Shown here piece after piece: positions 18,716 to 27,566 of a DNA stretch of 64,000 nt (position 1 is its first letter; each line of letters begins with the position of its first letter). The notes beneath the pieces were generated by a model, which worked only from the letters and a program-made list of their open reading frames with translations, was not told the origin of the DNA and did no database searches. The stretch covers positions 3,348,001 through 3,412,000 of the forward strand of contig NZ_CP013234.1 of the NCBI RefSeq assembly GCF_001584185.1, in the 5' to 3' direction. The translations under genes and the position numbers were made by a program. The stretch comes from Collimonas pratensis. Lineage in GTDB: Bacteria; Pseudomonadota; Gammaproteobacteria; Burkholderiales; Burkholderiaceae_D.

Positions 18716-21700
18716 TCAATGCGCTGCCGCAGGCTCCTCGATTGCCGGCTGCGGCCCGTCTTCATCACGGCGATGGAATAGCTGATACAGGATCGGCAGC
18801 ACCAGCAGCGTCAGGATGGTCGACGACAAAATGCCGCCGATCACCACCGTCGCCAATGGCCGCTGCACCTCGGCGCCAGTACCTGTGGCGATCGCCATCG
18901 GCACGAAACCGAGCGAAGCCACCAGCGCCGTCATCAGCACCGGCCGCAAACGCGTCAGCGCGCCTTCGCGGATCGCCAGGTCCAGGTTCCGCCCCTCTTC
19001 GCGCAAGCTGCGGATGAAAGCAATCATCACCAGCCCGTTCAGCACCGCTACCCCGCACAGCGCAATAAAGCCGACCGCCGCCGATATCGACAAGGGAATG
19101 CCGCGCAGCCAGAGGGCGACGATACCGCCGGTCAGGGCGAACGGAATGCCGCTGAACACCAGCAAACCATCCTTGACGTTGCCGAACATCGCAAACAGCA
19201 AAGTGAAGACCAGCAGCAAGGCCACCGGGATCACGATTTGCAGCCGTTGCGTAGCCGATTGCAATTGTTCGAACTGGCCGCCCCAGCTAGTCCAGTAGCC
19301 GGCCGGGATCTTGACCTGTTGTTGCAGCCTGGTCTCGGCCTCGCTCACGAAGGAACCGATATCGCGGCCGCGCACGTTCGCGCTCACCACAATCCGCCGC
19401 TTGCCGTCTTCGCGGCTGATCTGGTTGGGCCCCGGCGCCAGTTCCAGGCTGGCTACCTCGGCCAGCGGAATGTAGTTGGTGCGCCCTTCTGCGCCGGCAC
19501 TGCGCGGCAGGGAGATCGGCAGGCGCTTGAGCGCCTCCAGGTCGCTGCGCAGCTCCTCCGGCAGGCGCACCACGATATCGAAGCGGCGATCGCCCTGGAA
19601 CAAGGTGCCGGCCTCCTTGCCGCCGATAGCGGTCGCGACCACGTCCTGCACATCGGCGACATTGAGGCCGTAACGTGCGGTCTTGTCGCGGTCGATATTC
19701 ACGGTCAGCATCGGCAAACCGGAAGTCTGCTCGATCTTCACCTCCGCCGCGCCTGTGATCTTGCCCAGCACTGCCGACACCCTGTCGGCGGTAGCGTTCA
19801 GGACCGCCATGTCGTCGCCAAAGATCTTCACCGCCACATCGCTGCGCACGCCAGAGATCAATTCATTGAAGCGCAGCTGGATCGGCTGCGAAAATTCATA
19901 GTTATTGCCTGGCACATTGTTGGCGGCTTGCTGGATCGCCGCCAGCAGCTCCGGCCGCGTCTTCTTCGGCTTGGGCCAGCTGTCTTCCGGCTTGAGCATG
20001 ATGTAGCCGTCGGAGATATTCGGCGGCATCGGATCGGAGGCAATTTCCGCCGTACCGCTGCGGGCGAACACGCGCTCGATTTCCGGAAACTGCTGCTTCA
20101 ATGTACTTTCAATCTGCTTTTGCATTTCCAACGATTGCGTCAGGCTGGTGCCGGGGATGCGCAGGGCCTGAATCGCAATATCGCCCTCGTTCAGGCTCGG
20201 CACGAACTCGCTGCCGAGACGCGTCGCCAGCACCCCGGACAACAGCAGCACGGCAAGCGCGCTGCCCAGCACCAGAGGTTTACGCAGCATGACCCACTCT
20301 AGCACCGGCGCATAAAAACGCTTGGCGCCGCGCATCAGGAAGTTTTCAGTTTCCGACACACGCTTGCCGATGAACAGGGCCACCGCCGCCGGGATGAAGG
20401 TAATCGACAGGATCATGGCGCCGACCAGGGCGATCACCACGGTCAAGGCCATCGGATTGAACATCTTCCCTTCAACCCCGGTCAGGGCAAAGATCGGCAG
20501 GTAAACCACCATGATGATGACCTGGCCGAACAGCAAGGGCCGGCGCGCTTCCTTGGAGGCCGCAAAGACTTCGTGGAAGCGCTCGCTGCGGGTAAGGGGC
20601 CGGCCTTGATGGGCCTGCGCATGGGCCAGGCGGCGCACGCAGTTTTCGACAATCACCACCGCGCCGTCGATGATGATGCCGAAATCCAGCGCCCCCAGGC
20701 TAAGCAGGTTGGCGCTGACCTTGTACTGCACCATGCCGGTGAAGGTGAATAGCATCGACAGCGGAATCACCATCGCGGTGATGATGGCGGCGCGGATATT
20801 CCCCAGGAACATGAAGAGGATGGCGATCACCAGAATGGCGCCTTCCAGCAAATTCTTCTTGACGGTATTGATTGCCTTGTCGACCAGCACCGTGCGGTCA
20901 TATACCGTAATCGCTTCGACCCCGGCAGGCAGGCTGCGGTTGATTTCCACCATTTTACGGTCGACCGCCTGCGACACCGCCCGGCTGTTTTCACCGATCA
21001 GCATGAAGACCGTCCCCAGCACCACTTCACGGCCATTCTCGGTAGCGGCGCCGGTACGCAATTCACGGCCGATGCCCACTTCACCGATATCGCGGATACG
21101 GATCGGCACTCCCTGCACATTGCCCAGGATGATGTTGCGTATGTCTTCCATCGAACTGACCTGGCCAGGAGCTCGGATCAGCAGCTGTTCGCCGCGCTTC
21201 TCGATATAGCCGGCGCCGACGTTGCTGTTGTTGCGGTCCAGCGCGGTGACGATATCCTGCAAGGTCAAGCCATACGAAGCCAGCTTTTCCGGCTGCGGCG
21301 CCACCTGGTATTCCTTGGCGAAGCCGCCGATTGAATTGATTTCCGTGACGCCGCTGACATTGCGCAATTGCGGCTTGATGATCCAGTCCTGGATTTCTCT
21401 CAGGTCAGTGGCCGTATAAGCGCTGCCGTCAGGCTTCTTTGCACCGTCCTTGGCCTCTACTGTCCACAGATAAATTTCACCGAGACCGCTGGAGATCGGC
21501 CCCATCGCTGGCGCTACCCCGGGCGGCAGTTTTCCCCTGGCTTCCTGGATGCGTTCGTTGACCAGCTGGCGGGCGAAATAGATATCGGTGCCGTCTTTGA
21601 AAATCACCGTCACTTGCGATAAGCCGTAGCGCGACAGGGAGCGCGTCTGCTGCAGATGCGGCAGGCCTGACATCACCGTCTCTATCGGAAAGGTAACCCG

Positions 21701-21889
21701 CTGCTCGGTTTCCAGCGGCGAATAGCCCGGCGCGGAAGTATTGATCTGTACCTGAACGTTGGTAATGTCCGGCACCGCATCGATAGGCAGTTTTTGATAG
21801 TTATAGATGCCGAGTGCAGCCATCGCGAACACGGCCAGCATGATCAGCCAGCGCTGCTCGATCGAGAATCGTATGATACGTTCAAACAT
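18716..21889 (-). CDS. Heavy-metal efflux RND pump, CzcA-like
   Basis: A 1057-aa inner-membrane proton antiporter of the HME-RND family. It starts FERIIRFSIEQRWLIMLAVFAM and has 12 predicted transmembrane helices with two large periplasmic loops. The TM4 motif DFGIIIDGAVVIVEN (Asp402, Asp408 and a Glu) matches the divalent-cation type (Zn/Co/Cd/Ni pumps such as CzcA or CnrA) rather than the monovalent CusA pattern. It is the last gene of a C-B-A operon ending in a strong terminator and lies 31 bp after the membrane-fusion gene. Substrate is inferred from the motif only. Confidence 0.93.
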   Translation of the reverse strand: MFERIIRFSIEQRWLIMLAVFAMAALGIYNYQKLPIDAVPDITNVQVQINTSAPGYSPLETEQRVTFPIETVMSGLPHLQQTRSLSRYGLSQVTVIFKDGTDIYFARQLVNERIQEARGKLPPGVAPAMGPISSGLGEIYLWTVEAKDGAKKPDGSAYTATDLREIQDWIIKPQLRNVSGVTEINSIGGFAKEYQVAPQPEKLASYGLTLQDIVTALDRNNSNVGAGYIEKRGEQLLIRAPGQVSSMEDIRNIILGNVQGVPIRIRDIGEVGIGRELRTGAATENGREVVLGTVFMLIGENSRAVSQAVDRKMVEINRSLPAGVEAITVYDRTVLVDKAINTVKKNLLEGAILVIAILFMFLGNIRAAIITAMVIPLSMLFTFTGMVQYKVSANLLSLGALDFGIIIDGAVVIVENCVRRLAHAQAHQGRPLTRSERFHEVFAASKEARRPLLFGQVIIMVVYLPIFALTGVEGKMFNPMALTVVIALVGAMILSITFIPAAVALFIGKRVSETENFLMRGAKRFYAPVLEWVMLRKPLVLGSALAVLLLSGVLATRLGSEFVPSLNEGDIAIQALRIPGTSLTQSLEMQKQIESTLKQQFPEIERVFARSGTAEIASDPMPPNISDGYIMLKPEDSWPKPKKTRPELLAAIQQAANNVPGNNYEFSQPIQLRFNELISGVRSDVAVKIFGDDMAVLNATADRVSAVLGKITGAAEVKIEQTSGLPMLTVNIDRDKTARYGLNVADVQDVVATAIGGKEAGTLFQGDRRFDIVVRLPEELRSDLEALKRLPISLPRSAGAEGRTNYIPLAEVASLELAPGPNQISREDGKRRIVVSANVRGRDIGSFVSEAETRLQQQVKIPAGYWTSWGGQFEQLQSATQRLQIVIPVALLLVFTLLFAMFGNVKDGLLVFSGIPFALTGGIVALWLRGIPLSISAAVGFIALCGVAVLNGLVMIAFIRSLREEGRNLDLAIREGALTRLRPVLMTALVASLGFVPMAIATGTGAEVQRPLATVVIGGILSSTILTLLVLPILYQLFHRRDEDGPQPAIEEPAAAH

Positions 21890-21920
21890 GGGATCGGGTC
21901 CTTAGTGTGCGCTGAGTGTC

Positions 21921-23501
21921 TTAATGTGCATGCTCGGCGCTGCTCTTGCCGAGTTCCGATTTGAGAACGAAACTGCCTTCAGCCGCATAACGCGCGCCTG
22001 CCTTGAGTCCCTTGACGATTTCCACCTGCTTGCTGTCAGCCCGGCCAGTACTCACCGGCTGCACCATGAAGCCGTCAGCGATGCGGACAAACACGACCTG
22101 CTTGTCCTCCAGCGTCTGTATCGCCTGCGGCGGCACTGCTACCGCAACTTCTACATCGCTGGCAACCACGTCGACGTTGACGAACAAGCCAGGCCGCCAG
22201 GCCATGTCCGGATTCGCCAGGGTGACGCGAGCCTTGGCGGTGCGGGTCTGTTCACCCAGCAAAGCGCCGACATAGGAAATGCTGCCGCTCGCACGCGATT
22301 CAAAGGCGGTCGCATTGATCTGGACTTTTTCACCCAGTCGCACCAGGTTCAGATCCTTGGCAGGGACGATGATCTCGGCCCATACCGTGCTCAAATCGGA
22401 AATGGTGAAAATGCTGGCATCAGCCGCGACCGCTTCACCCAGCGCAATGTGTTTTTCGGTAATCAAGCCGCTGAATGGCGCCCGCACTTCGTAACGGTTC
22501 AAGGCGCCGCCATTGCCGGTACCGGTGCCCAGCACATTCAATTTTTGCCGTGCATTCTGCAGCGCGATTTCCGCTTCATTCATGACCTGGCGCGCCTGCT
22601 GGTAATCCTGCTCGGCCGATATCTTTTCTTCCCACAGTTTCTTTTCGCGCTCGTAGGTAGTGCGCGCAAAGGTGAAGCGTTTCTGCGCCGCCAGCAATTC
22701 ACTGCGCTGTTCCGCCAAGCCGGTGCTGGCCACCACTGCCAGCAGTTGCCCTTGCTTGACTTGCTGCCCCAGGTTGACGGCCACCTGCTCGACGACACCC
22801 GCCAGGCGCGGCACCACGTGTGCAGTCTTGTCTTCATTGAAGCGGATCTCGCCCGGCAAGGTGATCGCCGTCTTGACCCGCGCCGGACCAGCGCTTCCCA
22901 GCTTGACGCCAGATGCCTCCACCTGCGCCTGGTTCAGTTCAATCTTTCCTTCTTCCTGGGAAAAGCCGGCTTGCAGCGACTGCTCGCCCAGCTGCAGCTG
23001 GAATCTGGCGTCGAATACATGCGGCTCCGCAATCGCAGCGTTACTGCTTAGGGAGCCATTTTGTGCAATGAAGCCGATATTCTCGACTTCGCCATCAGGC
23101 CGCGCCAGTTGCAGCGTCAGTTTGGCGCCCTCCGGCGCCAGCGGCTTGCCGTCCTTGAACAACCAGGCCTGGAAGCGCGCTTCGCCAGCCGCTTCCGCCA
23201 TGTTCACTTCCAGCGCCAGACGATCCTGGGAAAACATTCTGCCGCCATGCGGCCCCTTGCTGGCGACCTCGGCTTTCTGATGATGCTCGCCGTCCGCATG
23301 CTGATTGGCGTGGCCATGCTTTTCCGCGGCCGTCTCGCCGTGGTGTTCGCCATCGGCATGGGCGACGGCATCGCGATGCGCATCCTCCTTGCCATCCGCA
23401 CCAACCTCGCCGACGCTGCTCAGATACACGGCGCCCGCCAGCAGGATGAGAATGGCCGCCGTGGCGGCGATAACTTTGCTCTTGCTAAAATTGATTTTCA
23501 T
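21921..23501 (-). CDS. Heavy-metal efflux membrane-fusion protein, CzcB-like
   Basis: A 526-aa periplasmic adaptor. An N-terminal transmembrane anchor (VIAATAAILILLAGAVYL) is followed by an unusually His/Asp/Glu-rich segment (about 35-80, many HADGEHH-type repeats), typical of CzcB metal capture. Next come a beta-rich domain (about 85-180), the lipoyl half-motif around HVVPRLAGVVEQVAVNLGQQV, a coiled-coil hairpin (about 260-320) and the beta-barrel region. It ends with His-containing SSAEHAH. It bridges the CzcA- and CzcC-like proteins across the envelope. Confidence 0.92.
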   Translation of the reverse strand: MKINFSKSKVIAATAAILILLAGAVYLSSVGEVGADGKEDAHRDAVAHADGEHHGETAAEKHGHANQHADGEHHQKAEVASKGPHGGRMFSQDRLALEVNMAEAAGEARFQAWLFKDGKPLAPEGAKLTLQLARPDGEVENIGFIAQNGSLSSNAAIAEPHVFDARFQLQLGEQSLQAGFSQEEGKIELNQAQVEASGVKLGSAGPARVKTAITLPGEIRFNEDKTAHVVPRLAGVVEQVAVNLGQQVKQGQLLAVVASTGLAEQRSELLAAQKRFTFARTTYEREKKLWEEKISAEQDYQQARQVMNEAEIALQNARQKLNVLGTGTGNGGALNRYEVRAPFSGLITEKHIALGEAVAADASIFTISDLSTVWAEIIVPAKDLNLVRLGEKVQINATAFESRASGSISYVGALLGEQTRTAKARVTLANPDMAWRPGLFVNVDVVASDVEVAVAVPPQAIQTLEDKQVVFVRIADGFMVQPVSTGRADSKQVEIVKGLKAGARYAAEGSFVLKSELGKSSAEHAH

Positions 23502-23510
23502 GTCGGCTGC

Positions 23511-24821
23511 TTACAAAGAATCCGTTGACGGAAAAGCGCCTACCACGCGTTCAATCTCGGTGGCGGCGCGATGGGTTTCCGCAAGCGCACGCAGCGCTTG
23601 CGATTTAGCCTGGAACAGCACGCGCTGTGCATCCAGAACTTCAAAGAAGCTGAATTTGCCGAGTTCAAAACCCTTGGTCGCGACCTCATAGGCGTTCTGG
23701 GCTGCCGGCAGGATCTCCCCTTGTAAGGCCGCCACTTGCTGCCGGCCGACCCTGAGCCGTTCATAAGCGTCGCGCAGTTCGCCGTCCAGGCGCAACTGGG
23801 CGCTGCGCAGTTCATCGCGCGCCTTGTCGGCGCGCTGCAAGGCTTCCTGCAGGTTGCCTTGATTGCGGTCAAACACAGGAATTGGTATCGACAGGCCAAA
23901 AATCATCTGGTTTAGCCTGCTCTCTTCCACCCGCTTGCCTCCAATACTGACGGTGACATCGGGAACACGGCGGCTGCGCTCAAGCTGGACCAATGCCTGG
24001 CGGCGTTCGACTTCCAGGCGTGTTTTCAAGAAAGCGGGAGAATTCTGCAAACGTTCCTGCAGCACGGCCAGGTCAGGCAGTGCCGGCAAATCATTGATAT
24101 GGCCGTCGACGCTGGAAAAGGCCGCTGCCGAGTCGCCCCAGGTCGCCGCCAGCGCCCGCCGCGCAATGCTCAGGGCGCTGTTCGCCTGCTGCAGCTCCAC
24201 TTGCACGCCGGCTTCGGCGACACGCGCCTTGGTTGCCTCAATGGGCGCCACCTTGCCGGCGGCGACACGCTTGGCCGCGACCTCGCTGGCGCGCTGCGCT
24301 AGCTGCAACGAACTTTTCAACAGCAGCAGATTCTCTTGCGCTTCCAGCGCGACGAAATAAGCGCCGACCACTGCGCCCTGGATATCGGCCCGCTTGCTCA
24401 AATAGTCGGCCTGCGCCGCATCGCGGCTCTTTTCCGCCGCCTTGATGCGGGCATCGCGCTTACCGCCGAGTTCCAGTGTCTGGTTCAGTTGCAGCGTGGT
24501 GGTGCGGGTCGCCTTGCGCGTATCCTCCAGCAGGGCCGACACTTCAGGATTGGGCCTGACGCCAGCCTGCAGGATTGTCGCCTCGACCGCCTTTACCTCC
24601 AGCGCCGCGACCGCCAGATCGGGATTGTTCTGGAATGCCTGCTGCAAAGCCTGTCGCAGCGTCAGCTGGCCGGCCAGTGCCAGTTCGTCGCTGCCGAGCG
24701 GCGGCAGCTTATAGTTGATGACAGGTTGCTGCGGCGCTGCCCCGGCAGGCGCGACCTCCTGCGCCAGGGACGGCTGGCATACCAATAACGCCAGGCCGAA
24801 CGGCAAGAAATACTTATGCAT
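23511..24821 (-). CDS. Heavy-metal efflux outer-membrane factor, CzcC-like
   Basis: A 436-aa TolC-like outer-membrane protein with a Sec signal (MHKYFLPFGLALLVCQPSLA). Two OEP repeats of long helices are visible: LTLRQALQQAFQNNPDLAVAALE at the first repeat and LQERLQNSPAFLKTRLEVERRQ at the second. It completes the tripartite efflux channel. It lies 9 bp upstream of the czcB-like gene on the same strand. Confidence 0.92.
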   Translation of the reverse strand: MHKYFLPFGLALLVCQPSLAQEVAPAGAAPQQPVINYKLPPLGSDELALAGQLTLRQALQQAFQNNPDLAVAALEVKAVEATILQAGVRPNPEVSALLEDTRKATRTTTLQLNQTLELGGKRDARIKAAEKSRDAAQADYLSKRADIQGAVVGAYFVALEAQENLLLLKSSLQLAQRASEVAAKRVAAGKVAPIEATKARVAEAGVQVELQQANSALSIARRALAATWGDSAAAFSSVDGHINDLPALPDLAVLQERLQNSPAFLKTRLEVERRQALVQLERSRRVPDVTVSIGGKRVEESRLNQMIFGLSIPIPVFDRNQGNLQEALQRADKARDELRSAQLRLDGELRDAYERLRVGRQQVAALQGEILPAAQNAYEVATKGFELGKFSFFEVLDAQRVLFQAKSQALRALAETHRAATEIERVVGAFPSTDSL

Positions 24822-24969
24822 GGACTACTCCAAAGAAACCAGCCGGACGGTGAAACTTGTATGGAGCAAGGTGCGCCATGCAAGCCGCTTCATCGATGAA
24901 AATCCGGCGCCTGGCCTACTGCTGGACGTGCAGCCAGGCAACAGGAAAGATGCTTGTCGGGCCGCTGTA

Positions 24970-25203
24970 TCAGGCGCCCGAGTGGATCGTTTTCTTCGGA
25001 CCGTCTTCCTTATGGTCATGCGCAGAGGATTTGGCCTTTTGGGGCGCTGGCTGAGCCTGGTTCTTGTCCGTGCGAGCGCTTGCTTGGGCACCGGCATTCT
25101 GGGAAGTGGCCGCCGCTGGTTTTTCAGCAGCCGGCGCTTGCGCCATTGCGACACCTGATGCAGTCAGCAAGGCCATCATGGAAAACAGTTGTTTAGCGTT
25201 CAT
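24970..25203 (-). CDS. Small exported protein upstream of czcC (CzcI-like position)
   Basis: A 77-aa precursor starting MNAKQLFSMMALLTASGVAMA with a clear Sec signal peptide. The mature part is disordered, rich in Ala, Lys and Gln, and ends with the possible metal ligands AHDHKEDGPKKTIHSG. It is the first gene of the efflux operon, where CzcI sits in Cupriavidus, but similarity is positional only. ATG 25203 is preferred over an in-frame ATG four codons upstream because the signal peptide then begins normally. The 148 bp between it and czcC hold no evident gene. Confidence 0.6.
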   Translation of the reverse strand: MNAKQLFSMMALLTASGVAMAQAPAAEKPAAATSQNAGAQASARTDKNQAQPAPQKAKSSAHDHKEDGPKKTIHSGA

Positions 25204-25315
25204 ATCGATCTCCAAAAATTAAAGGGCTCAACGATCCGCCGTTACCTTTGGCCAGATCGTTGACGTAAAGTGTAGAAAGGAGACGGAAACGGGATGGTGA
25301 CGGCCGGATTACGCT

Positions 25316-25335
25316 TTTGTAATCCAACGGCGCCG
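25316..25335. promoter_or_regulatory. Dyad operator candidate for the CzcR-like regulator
   Basis: GGATTAC (25316-25322) and GTAATCC (25329-25335) form a perfect 7-bp inverted repeat with 6 bases between, in the divergent spacer between the efflux operon and czcRS. Spacing and position suit an OmpR-family metal regulator. Confidence 0.6.
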
Positions 25336-25391
25336 GGTTTTAGAAGATAATCGGGGTTCAACCCAGACAACAGAAGGCAGAAGGATGAAAC

Positions 25392-26063
25392 ATGCGTATC
25401 CTGCTGGTAGAAGATGAACTCAAGGCTGGCGAATACCTGCGCAAAGGATTGACAGAATCCGGCTACGTGGTCGACTGGGTGCAGACCGGCGCTGACGGCC
25501 TGCATTGCGCCACCTCGGAAAACTACGACCTGATCGTGCTGGACGTCATGCTGCCCGGCATGGACGGCTGGCTGGTGATTCGCGAATTGCGCAAGACCCA
25601 TGCGACGCCAGTGCTGTTCCTGACCGCGCGCGATGAAGTCGAGGACCGCATCAAAGGCTTGGAACTCGGCGCCGACGATTATCTGGTCAAGCCATTCGCA
25701 TTTGCCGAACTGGTGGCGCGCATCCGCACACTGCTGCGGCGTGGCCCGATCCGCGAATCCGACACCCTGCAGATCGCCGACATGGAAATCGACGTCATGA
25801 AACGCCGCGTCACCCGCGGCGGCGAGCGGATCGATCTCACCACCAAGGAATTTTCCCTGCTGTACCTGATGGCCAAGCGCCAGACCGAGGTGCTGTCGCG
25901 CTCGCTGATCGCTTCCCAGGTATGGGACATGAATTTCGACAGCGACACCAATGTGGTCGATGTCGCCATCCGCCGCTTGCGCATCAAGATCGACGAGCCC
26001 TATGCTCGGCCGCTGATACACACCGTGCGCGGCATGGGCTACGTGCTGGAGGACCGCACTTGA
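25392..26063 (+). CDS. Heavy-metal response regulator, CzcR/CusR/IrlR type
   Basis: A 223-aa OmpR-family regulator. The receiver has the acidic pair VEDE (Glu7/Asp8), phosphoacceptor Asp51 in [12 protein letters not shown] and Lys102 in [11 protein letters not shown]. The winged helix ends [15 protein letters not shown] and [30 protein letters not shown] is characteristic of the heavy-metal subgroup. It is transcribed divergently from the efflux operon and overlaps its cognate kinase (TTGA junction), so it should activate the efflux genes in response to metal. Confidence 0.92.
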   Translation: MRILLVEDELKAGEYLRKGLTESGYVVDWVQTGADGLHCATSENYDLIVLDVMLPGMDGWLVIRELRKTHATPVLFLTARDEVEDRIKGLELGADDYLVKPFAFAELVARIRTLLRRGPIRESDTLQIADMEIDVMKRRVTRGGERIDLTTKEFSLLYLMAKRQTEVLSRSLIASQVWDMNFDSDTNVVDVAIRRLRIKIDEPYARPLIHTVRGMGYVLEDRT

Positions 26064-27472
26064 AACCATGGGCGCCACGCTCGCTGACGGTACGCCTGGC
26101 GGCATTGTTTGCGCTGGCGACCTTGCTCACGTTTACCCTGGTCGGCAGCTATCTGTACTATTCCCTGGCGCGCCAGCTGGAAAGCCATGACGATCAGGAA
26201 TTGCTGGGTAAGGTCGCGCTGATGCAGCATCTGGTCGGCAAGGCCGGGTCCGTGCAAGCGATTCGCGACGATCCGCACCTGTTCATGGATGCCGCGCTCG
26301 GTCACAACGATCTGTTATTGATATTGCGCAGCGCCGATGGCGCGCCGCTGCTGGATACGCAACCCGCGGCCGGCAACCTGCCGGCGCTGCCGCTCAGCGC
26401 CATCGACCAGACTCCCGGTCAACAATCCAGAAAAAACCTGCGCACCTCCGCCGGCATGCCGGTGCGGGCCACGGCACTATGGGGCAAGATCGACCGCAGC
26501 GGCGAACAGGTGCAGATTATCGTCGCCCACAATGTCAGCGACAGCGTGGCCATGCTGGACAGCTACCGCAGCCAGATTGTCGGCGCTGCGGTATGTGGCG
26601 CGCTGCTGTCCGCCTTGCTGGGATATGTGCTGGTGCGGCGCGGCTTGCGCCCAACCCGCCTGATCGCCCGGCAGGCGCATTCGATTACTGCCCAGCGCCT
26701 TGACCGCGGCCTAGACGTCGCCAGTGCGCCGTATGAATTGCAACAGCTGGTGCTGGCTTTCAACAGCATGCTGGATCGCCTGCATGACAGCTTTCAGCGG
26801 CTGTCGCAGTTTTCTGCCGACCTGGCGCACGATTTGCGCACGCCGATCAACAACCTGATGGTGCAAACCCAGGTGGCGCTGGCGCAGCCAAGGAATGTGG
26901 AAGAGTATCAGGGGCTACTGGTGTCGAATGTCGAGGAATACGAGCGGCTGGCGCGCATGCTGGACAACATGCTGTTCCTGGCGCGTGCCGACAATGCGCA
27001 TGTCGCCGTCGCCCGCGAGCAGCTCGACTGCCATCAGGAATTGCAGCGCATCGCTGATTACTTTGAAGGCGTGGCAGAGGACGGCGGCGTGCGCCTGAGC
27101 ATCGCCGCCTCCGGCAACATGCTGGCCGACCCGATGCTGTTGCGGCGCGCCATCGGTAACCTGGTCGCCAATGCGATCCGCTATACAGCGCCCGGCCAGG
27201 TGGTCCGGATGGAAGCCAGCCAGCAGCCGCACAGCACCTGCATCACCATCAGCAATCCCGGTCCGCAGATTGCCGAAGCGGCCATTCCGCGCCTGTTCGA
27301 CCGTTTCTATCGCGCCGATCCGGCCCGCAGCGATTCCGCCTCGTCGGCCGGACTTGGCTTGGCCATCGTGCAGTCCATCATGAAGCTGCACGGCGGCCAG
27401 GTAGAACTCAGCCGCTCGGCAGACCATATGACCGTGTTCACCTTGAACTTCCCCAAGCCCCCAGATGTCTGA
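26060..27472 (+). CDS. Heavy-metal sensor histidine kinase, CzcS/CusS type
   Basis: A 470-aa kinase with two transmembrane segments (about 10-32 and 170-192) flanking a periplasmic sensor, a HAMP domain ([21 protein letters not shown]), phosphoacceptor His257 in [15 protein letters not shown]-box [10 protein letters not shown] and G-box AGLGLAIV. I start at a TTG at 26060 that overlaps the TGA of the response regulator. From there the protein begins [19 protein letters not shown], the usual short cytoplasmic start of this family; the upstream in-frame residues are out-of-frame regulator sequence. Confidence 0.9.
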   Translation: MKPWAPRSLTVRLAALFALATLLTFTLVGSYLYYSLARQLESHDDQELLGKVALMQHLVGKAGSVQAIRDDPHLFMDAALGHNDLLLILRSADGAPLLDTQPAAGNLPALPLSAIDQTPGQQSRKNLRTSAGMPVRATALWGKIDRSGEQVQIIVAHNVSDSVAMLDSYRSQIVGAAVCGALLSALLGYVLVRRGLRPTRLIARQAHSITAQRLDRGLDVASAPYELQQLVLAFNSMLDRLHDSFQRLSQFSADLAHDLRTPINNLMVQTQVALAQPRNVEEYQGLLVSNVEEYERLARMLDNMLFLARADNAHVAVAREQLDCHQELQRIADYFEGVAEDGGVRLSIAASGNMLADPMLLRRAIGNLVANAIRYTAPGQVVRMEASQQPHSTCITISNPGPQIAEAAIPRLFDRFYRADPARSDSASSAGLGLAIVQSIMKLHGGQVELSRSADHMTVFTLNFPKPPDV

Positions 27473-27566
27473 GGATAGATTTTTACAAACACAGCATGCA
27501 CATCTTTGTCTTGTTTTAACACCTGGCCCAGCGATTTAACCTGCATTCCGGCGGAAGAACCGTAGC

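Noticed and set aside
18716..24821. Assignment as CusCBA copper/silver efflux
   Set aside because: The TM4 motif DFG-x3-D-x6-EN and the His-rich adaptor N-terminus match divalent-cation CzcA/CzcB types rather than CusA/CusB.
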